From Alviniconcha marisindica (lineage: Eukaryota; Mollusca; Gastropoda; Provannidae): a DNA stretch of 64,000 nucleotides. Below the pieces are notes generated by a model. It worked only from the letters and a program-made list of their open reading frames with translations, made no database searches and was not told where the DNA came from. The DNA is taken from assembly GCA_018857735.1 (NCBI GenBank), contig JABMCL010002303.1, positions 1 to 64,000 of the forward strand. Direction: 5' to 3'. Positions 59,186 to 64,000 of this stretch are shown piece by piece. The position numbers and the translations under genes were made by a program. Each line of letters begins with the position of its first letter. Position 1 is the first letter of the stretch.

Positions 59186-59512
59186 TTAGTGAGAGCAGAA
59201 ACTTTGCCAGGAGGTTTTCTTTTGAGTTTTTATTAAATATCTGGCTTTGACTTTCAGCTGCTTAAACGCAAATATGTTTTCTGCAGTAGGGTTTCGAAAA
59301 AGATTTCGTTGAGCTTTTTTACATTCTTTAATATCTTGTTTACAAGCATCATTAAACCACGGTATTTTCGAGAGTTTGTTTTTAGAAATGTGAGATTTTG
59401 GAATAATTTTGTTTGCAATCTCAGTCAATGTGTCCGTAAACCAAGCCACTGGGTCCTCCAACAGAGCCAGCTTGTCAGACAATCGCGACGTACACAGAGT
59501 GCGGAAGGACAT
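59186..59512 (-). pseudogene. endonuclease-RT linker of I-like LINE copy 2
   Basis: SFRTLCTSRLSDKLALLEDP, FTDTLTEIANKIIPKSHI, LSKIPWFNDACKQDIKECKK and FAFKQLKVKARYLIK. The PWFND-x-C-x-x-x-IK-x-x-KKA motif is typical just before RT in I/Jockey LINEs. The endonuclease body, which should precede it, is deleted except for a short remnant at 59580-59622. Confidence 0.85.
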
Positions 59513-61809
59513 CCAGTCAGCCCTGTCGAACCTCCAGTGTTCAGCAGCTGGTTCATCTTCATTAACTGAACTTCACTAAACAGGTAAGAATTATTTATAA
59601 GCAGAACTACCCCCCCCCCCATAGCTTTGTTATTTAAGGAATTTTTGTTAAAATATTAAAACCAGAAAATGTCAGCAATTTTGAATTTGTCAACAGCGTC
59701 TCCTGCAATACAATCACAACTGGCTTGTATTGCTTTCAAAGCTGGACAAGCTCCTCGTAATTTGCTCAGAAGCCTTGCAAGTTCCACTGTACAATGGAGC
59801 ATTCCATCACTTCAGTCAGGTGGGATTGATGATGAATCCATCTCATCATTGGACAGGGCTGAATACTGGTTTGAAAGGACCAGATTCCATTCTGCCTTCT
59901 TCAGCCTGTCCAAATCTGCAGGCTTGAGAGGAGCCTGGGTCCTGCTGGAAGGAGTGGAGCGCCTGGGGTGTACAAACCCCTGAACGTCCACCAGGACCCT
60001 CCCTACCCTCACTGCAGTAGGTGAGCTTCTCAATGAAGATAAACTGTCTTTCGAGGATGCAGTTTTTAAGGGACCTGCTGAACCCTTAGATGTGGTTTTT
60101 AAGGGCCAGTTTTGGAGGGAACCACCAAACCCTTAGAGGCTGTTTTGGAGGGATCGGCTGAACCCATAACTGTCTCTGAACTCTTCGCAGAATCACACAG
60201 AACCTGGGCGTCAGCCAATGCCGGCCTCAACCTCCCGGAGGAAGCCTGAGTGCCGGCCAATACTGATCCGGGCCTGCCAGAGGAACACTCAGTCGTCCTA
60301 AGTGGATGTTCTGAAGGAAAAAAAACTCGTTAAAGATGTCTGACATTCAACAGATTTGGACTCTCTTCTGGTGGAAGCGGCAGTGGTGTAGGTCTTACCT
60401 CCAGAGACCACAGTCGGCATCTTGGCTTCAACCAACTGTCTGGCTTCCGGAAAGGATGTGTTTCTCAACGCGGACACATTGAATCTCCTTCTCCTTCTGC
60501 CAGACCGGGCAATCTAGCTGATGAAGCGTGGGGATCATTGCAATTAGAGCACAGCTTGGGTCCCTAACATCGACCTTCATGCTTATCTTTTCCACAATCC
60601 GGACACTTCACAGCAACCTTGCAACGTTGGCTCATGTGGCCAAACTTGTTGCTTGGGAACAAACAAGGCCACCTTCACCTTTAGATAGCCGACTATAATC
60701 TCTTTCAGGAGATCCGGGGAACCGAACGTCAAGAAAAGAGTGTTGGTGGGGATCACCTTCCCCTCCTTCTTCAGGGTCACTCAGTTCACCCCAACCACAC
60801 CCTGATCTTTCAGTTCATCCCGGATCTCAACCTCTGACATGTCAGCGAGGTCCCGACACCTGATTACTCCCCGAGAGGAGTTCAGGGTCTTGTGAATTGA
60901 GACCTTGACTGGTCCGTCAATAAATCGGTTTGTTCAGAGCAGGTTTTGGGCCTGGGCCTTTTTGCCGCACTCCACCAAGAAGGAGCCAACTCTCAGTCTT
61001 TTGATGCTCTTCAGGGTTCCGGCAACAGCCTGAAAACCCTTCTGAACTGCAAAAGGAGGTAACTTTTGCAGATGGAGATCTTAAATCGCCGACTCGACTA
61101 TCAAAAACCTGGGCCAGTTTGTTTCACTGTTCATGAACATCTCATTGTTGGAATCTTTATCCGAGTCGTCATCCAGTACTCTTTTTTGGATTGGTGTTTT
61201 GTTGCCATTGTATGTTAAGTAATGTTTCATTACGTTTTGTCCCCACCCGCCACCGAGTCCAACACAGGGATGCACACAAGCGGAAACTCCAGCAAGTGCA
61301 CACCAGTGCTCAAAACGCAATATACTCAGGTGATAAAACAACAACAACACAGTTTACTTCTATCCCCTGACTGACCCTGAGCCGCTGCCTTCTAATCAAA
61401 ATTAGGGCAAAGCATGACCAGCTGATTGATTGGGTCAGGCCAACCCAACCACTCGTCTAGGGGAAGTCAGGGCCAAAGAAGCATGCTGGACCCCACGGGG
61501 GACCTCAGCCACCAGAATCCCATCCTCCCCCCGACACGGGATGCAGTGCATGGCAAACACGCTGGGTCTGAAGGTGACCGCAGACAGCAAGAACTATACA
61601 AAGAAGAGTTGTGTTGTAGATACAGGAGAATGGCTGGTTAGGTAGAAATAAGTTGTAAGAAGGGAGCTGAAAACACAGGTATCATGGAGAGAGTTTTTGG
61701 AATGAAATATAGTTGAAGGGGCCGGTAGACAGAAATTAGACGCAAAAAAGGGGTGGAGCAGCTTGGTTTAAACACCCCCGGCATGAAAAGCCGGCTCCAT
61801 GGGGGCTTG

Positions 61810-63115
61810 GCTAACAAAGATTAAGATCATATAATTAAAGGGGAACTGAACTGACCACACATTATGGGTCATATTGACAGTAATGGAATCAAGAATACAC
61901 TCACAACAGTTTTTCTGTTGATTTATGGTATAGTTAAAGTAATTAAAAAATGGAAAACAAAAACCAAAAAAACATTTGAAAGTCACATTGAATGAGAATG
62001 TGTGTCCTGTCATTTGACTTGGCCTGTGACATCTCCAATAGGAGCTGTGCGCAAGCTCAGCAGACTGCCAGTGTTTACACCACCATGCAGTCTGCACATA
62101 CAGATGTTACATGGATTTAAGTTTTAGGCCCTGTAACACAAAAGAAGAGTTGCAGCAGGCTTCTGAGACAGAAAATAAACTGTTGCAAGTAGTGACTCAA
62201 ACACAGTGTGTAGAGGTGACTGGTGTTTGTTTGACACTGCTGTTGTGCCAGACAATAAAAACCGACTGCAAACACAATAATTTGACATGTTTGAAGTCTG
62301 GAGGACAGTGGTTGTTTGCAGTTGTCACAGAGATCTATCTGACTGAAACCGTAGGTGCCAAATGATCTTCACATAACAAATCAACCCACTTCATTGATAA
62401 TCACCTGTCAACTTTCCTTGGAAGTGACCCATTCTTCAGGTTATCAAGCCACTTCTGACACTGTGACAGGTCATTCCATCTCTCATGTAATGGTGTGGCT
62501 TATGAAAGCTGAAGAGTGTTACTGATCTGGCTTCACTCATGAAAACAACTGAAAGTTTTGCATTATGGCACATGGCCTCTGTGGCATCTTTGAACTAACC
62601 CTTTTATGTTCTTCATAAATAGACAGTAAACTAGCATGGCTGCACCCTGAAAAGCTCAAATTCAAAGCAATAAAGTATATCTGTTTCATAAATATTAACA
62701 GAACAGCTATACAAAATCTGTAAACAGAAATAATTTCATAATTATTTCCTACATTTTGGCCTATTTCAATCCTCAGTGTGGTTCCGATTTAAGCCTAAGC
62801 AACTGGTCAGAGTTTGTGATGGGAAATAAATCCATTCTTGATGTTTAACACCCTGTCAACTGTGAATGGATACCAAGATGAAACATAAATCATCAAATAA
62901 CATGTAAAAGTCTGATTCAAGACACACAACACCTTGTGTCCAAAGACAGTCAACAACAAACACAATCAAGTCCAACAAGTTAACAATAACCAAGTATTAA
63001 CATTTACATTTAATCAATCTCAAGCCTACAAACAACAACAAAAACATGAAAAGGCTAAAAAAAAGAGTTGGTAGAATTACTAAAAACAAAGTTGCATTAA
63101 ATGAGAAGACAATAA
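61810..63115. other. no recognisable gene
   Basis: AT-rich sequence with short open frames on both strands, none with family similarity or splice sites. Confidence 0.5.
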
Positions 63116-63120
63116 TTAGT

Positions 63121-63253
63121 AAGGTAGAATTCTTGGCAGCAGGCAAAATATGCAAGGCAAATGCTCTGACCTATTACAGGCTTAAACTTTAAGCCTGTAA
63201 TAGGTCAGAGTATTTGCCTTGCATATTTTGCCTGCTGCCAAGAATTCTACCTT
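63121..63253. repeat. near-perfect palindrome, 66-bp arms, 1-nt loop
   Basis: AAGGTAGAATTCTTGGCAGC is the start of the left arm and GCTGCCAAGAATTCTACCTT the end of the right arm. The axis is at 63187. One mismatch is seen along 66 pairs (near 63162/63212). No coding frame lies in it. Confidence 0.97.
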
Positions 63254-63885
63254 TAAGATAAAGGGGGGAACCTTTGACAGCCATAGTTTGTCAGTTGAAT
63301 TTGTGCCTGCACTAGCCCACTGAGGGACTGTTTGGAGAAAAAGAAAAGATCAAACTATCAGCAATGACAATTACCTCACCAGACTTGACTAGATTGGGCA
63401 AAAAAACCTGAACTATCAGCAGTGACAAACTTTGAGTTGGACCAACAAAGGCCAGCGGATGAAAATTTTAACTGGTTACAGGCCAGACCTAATAACACCC
63501 CTGCAACTGCCTGGATTACACCTTGTCCTGTGCAATTTTTGTTGTTGTTTTTTGGTGAGAACTTGGACTTTATATCTCTGGATGTTTTCATCATTTAAAG
63601 ACAGGTAGTCTTTAATCACTTAAAAAGAAAATGTGGTACACTAACAGTCTTTAATCACTTTAAAAACAAAACAAAGAAAAACCTGTGGCTATGTTGTGTC
63701 TCTTTTTAATATGCCCTAGTTTTTAGTTTGGCAAAAGTGAAAAGTGTGTTCACCAATGTGGTCCCCCCATGTCACAGTAAAACACACATACACTAACTTG
63801 CACATGTAGCTTTGAAAGACAAGATAAAGTAAGGTTTACGATGTTGACCAATACAAACAGCAAATGCTTGTCTCACTGAACTTAC

Positions 63886-63940
63886 TCAATATCTGACATC
63901 TTCACCAGTAGATGAATCTGGATGTTGATTGGCAGATCCA
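63886..63940 (-). CDS. candidate internal exon of an unknown gene
   Basis: A 55-nt stretch sits between a good acceptor (CAATTTTATTATTTTCAG) and a good donor (GA|GTAAGTTC, 63880-63885). One frame is open and gives DLPINIQIHLLVKMSDI plus part of a codon. It suggests a minus-strand host gene entering from the right edge. I do not recognise the protein. Confidence 0.4.
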
Positions 63941-64000
63941 CTGAAAATAATAAAATTGCACAAAAATAAAATTAACACAAAAGTTTCTTCAAGTTCTAAT

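Larger units (their letters stand above)
56550..61805 (-). mobile_element. I/Jockey-group LINE with gag, RT and RNase H, copy 2
   Basis: On the minus strand from 61805: a 5' UTR (same start as copy 1 at 28695), gag with KEGKVIPTNTLFLTFGSPDL and a decayed zinc knuckle (60583-60780), and a gag C-terminus with NQYSALSNDEMDSSS (59812-60033). Next is a short remnant of the endonuclease (59580-59622: GGGVVLLINNSYLFSEVQL), a linker (59186-59512), RT (58800-57672), RNase H (57319-56900) and a terminal zinc finger (56552-56770). Its parts are listed separately. Most of the endonuclease is deleted, so it cannot move on its own. It is better preserved than copy 1. Confidence 0.9.

Overview
The window is eukaryotic nuclear DNA, AT-rich, intron-bearing and packed with mobile elements. 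It is most likely from a mollusc and probably a gastropod. The reasons are a universal stress protein gene of the animal (molluscan) type split into small exons, tRNA-derived SINEs, long CA/GA/AT microsatellites, the dispersed GTGACCTTGACCTTGAA repeats common in molluscs, and a mix of L1/Tx1-, L2/CR1-, Jockey- and I-like LINEs with DIRS, Ty3/Gypsy and piggyBac remnants. The taxon is an inference, because no single-copy marker fixes it.

One host gene dominates. A universal stress protein (USP) gene runs on the minus strand from its ATG at 44243 to its stop at 12265. About 152 codons lie in four exons (44177-44243, 39517-39597, 29012-29118, 12265-12468) spread over 32 kb. Exon phases match across all joints and every splice site has GT/AG. 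The presumed core promoter (TATAAA and CACGTG) lies inside a dispersed repeat directly upstream of exon 1. Intron 2 holds a second same-strand exon pair (36312-36391 and 35214-35345, followed by AATAAA) that codes for a small SH3/Tudor-like tail. It is either a nested gene or an alternative 3' end of the USP gene. A further possible exon of another minus-strand gene lies at the right edge (63886-63940).

Layout. 1-9.6 kb: compound repeats, a 4.4-4.9 kb minisatellite and an L1-like pseudogene. 9.6-12.1 kb: a 2.45-kb element with terminal inverted repeats that carries an array of TGACCTTGACC units. 12.3-29 kb (USP intron 3): SINE, L2-like LINE, a DIRS-type retroelement with a dead tyrosine recombinase, a dimeric SINE-like insertion, a piggyBac gene that lost its catalytic core, a Jockey-like LINE inside the satellite, and an I-like LINE with a gag zinc knuckle. 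29-39.5 kb (intron 2): tandem repeats, a SINE, a segmental duplication whose two copies carry reciprocal insertions, the nested exons and a Ty3/Gypsy fragment. 39.6-44.2 kb (intron 1): LINE end, two SINEs and a large AT palindrome. 44.4-64 kb: inverted repeats, an array of short palindromes, Jockey- and L1-like fragments, a foldback element, tandem repeats, a second I-like LINE (56.5-61.8 kb) and a 66-bp-arm perfect hairpin.

Apart from the USP gene and the short exons, nearly all coding similarity comes from broken transposable elements. The most interesting observations are structural: dimeric SINE-like insertions with triplicated target sites at two loci, paralogous empty sites for insertions within one window, a satellite inside a TIR element, and several hairpin-forming repeats.
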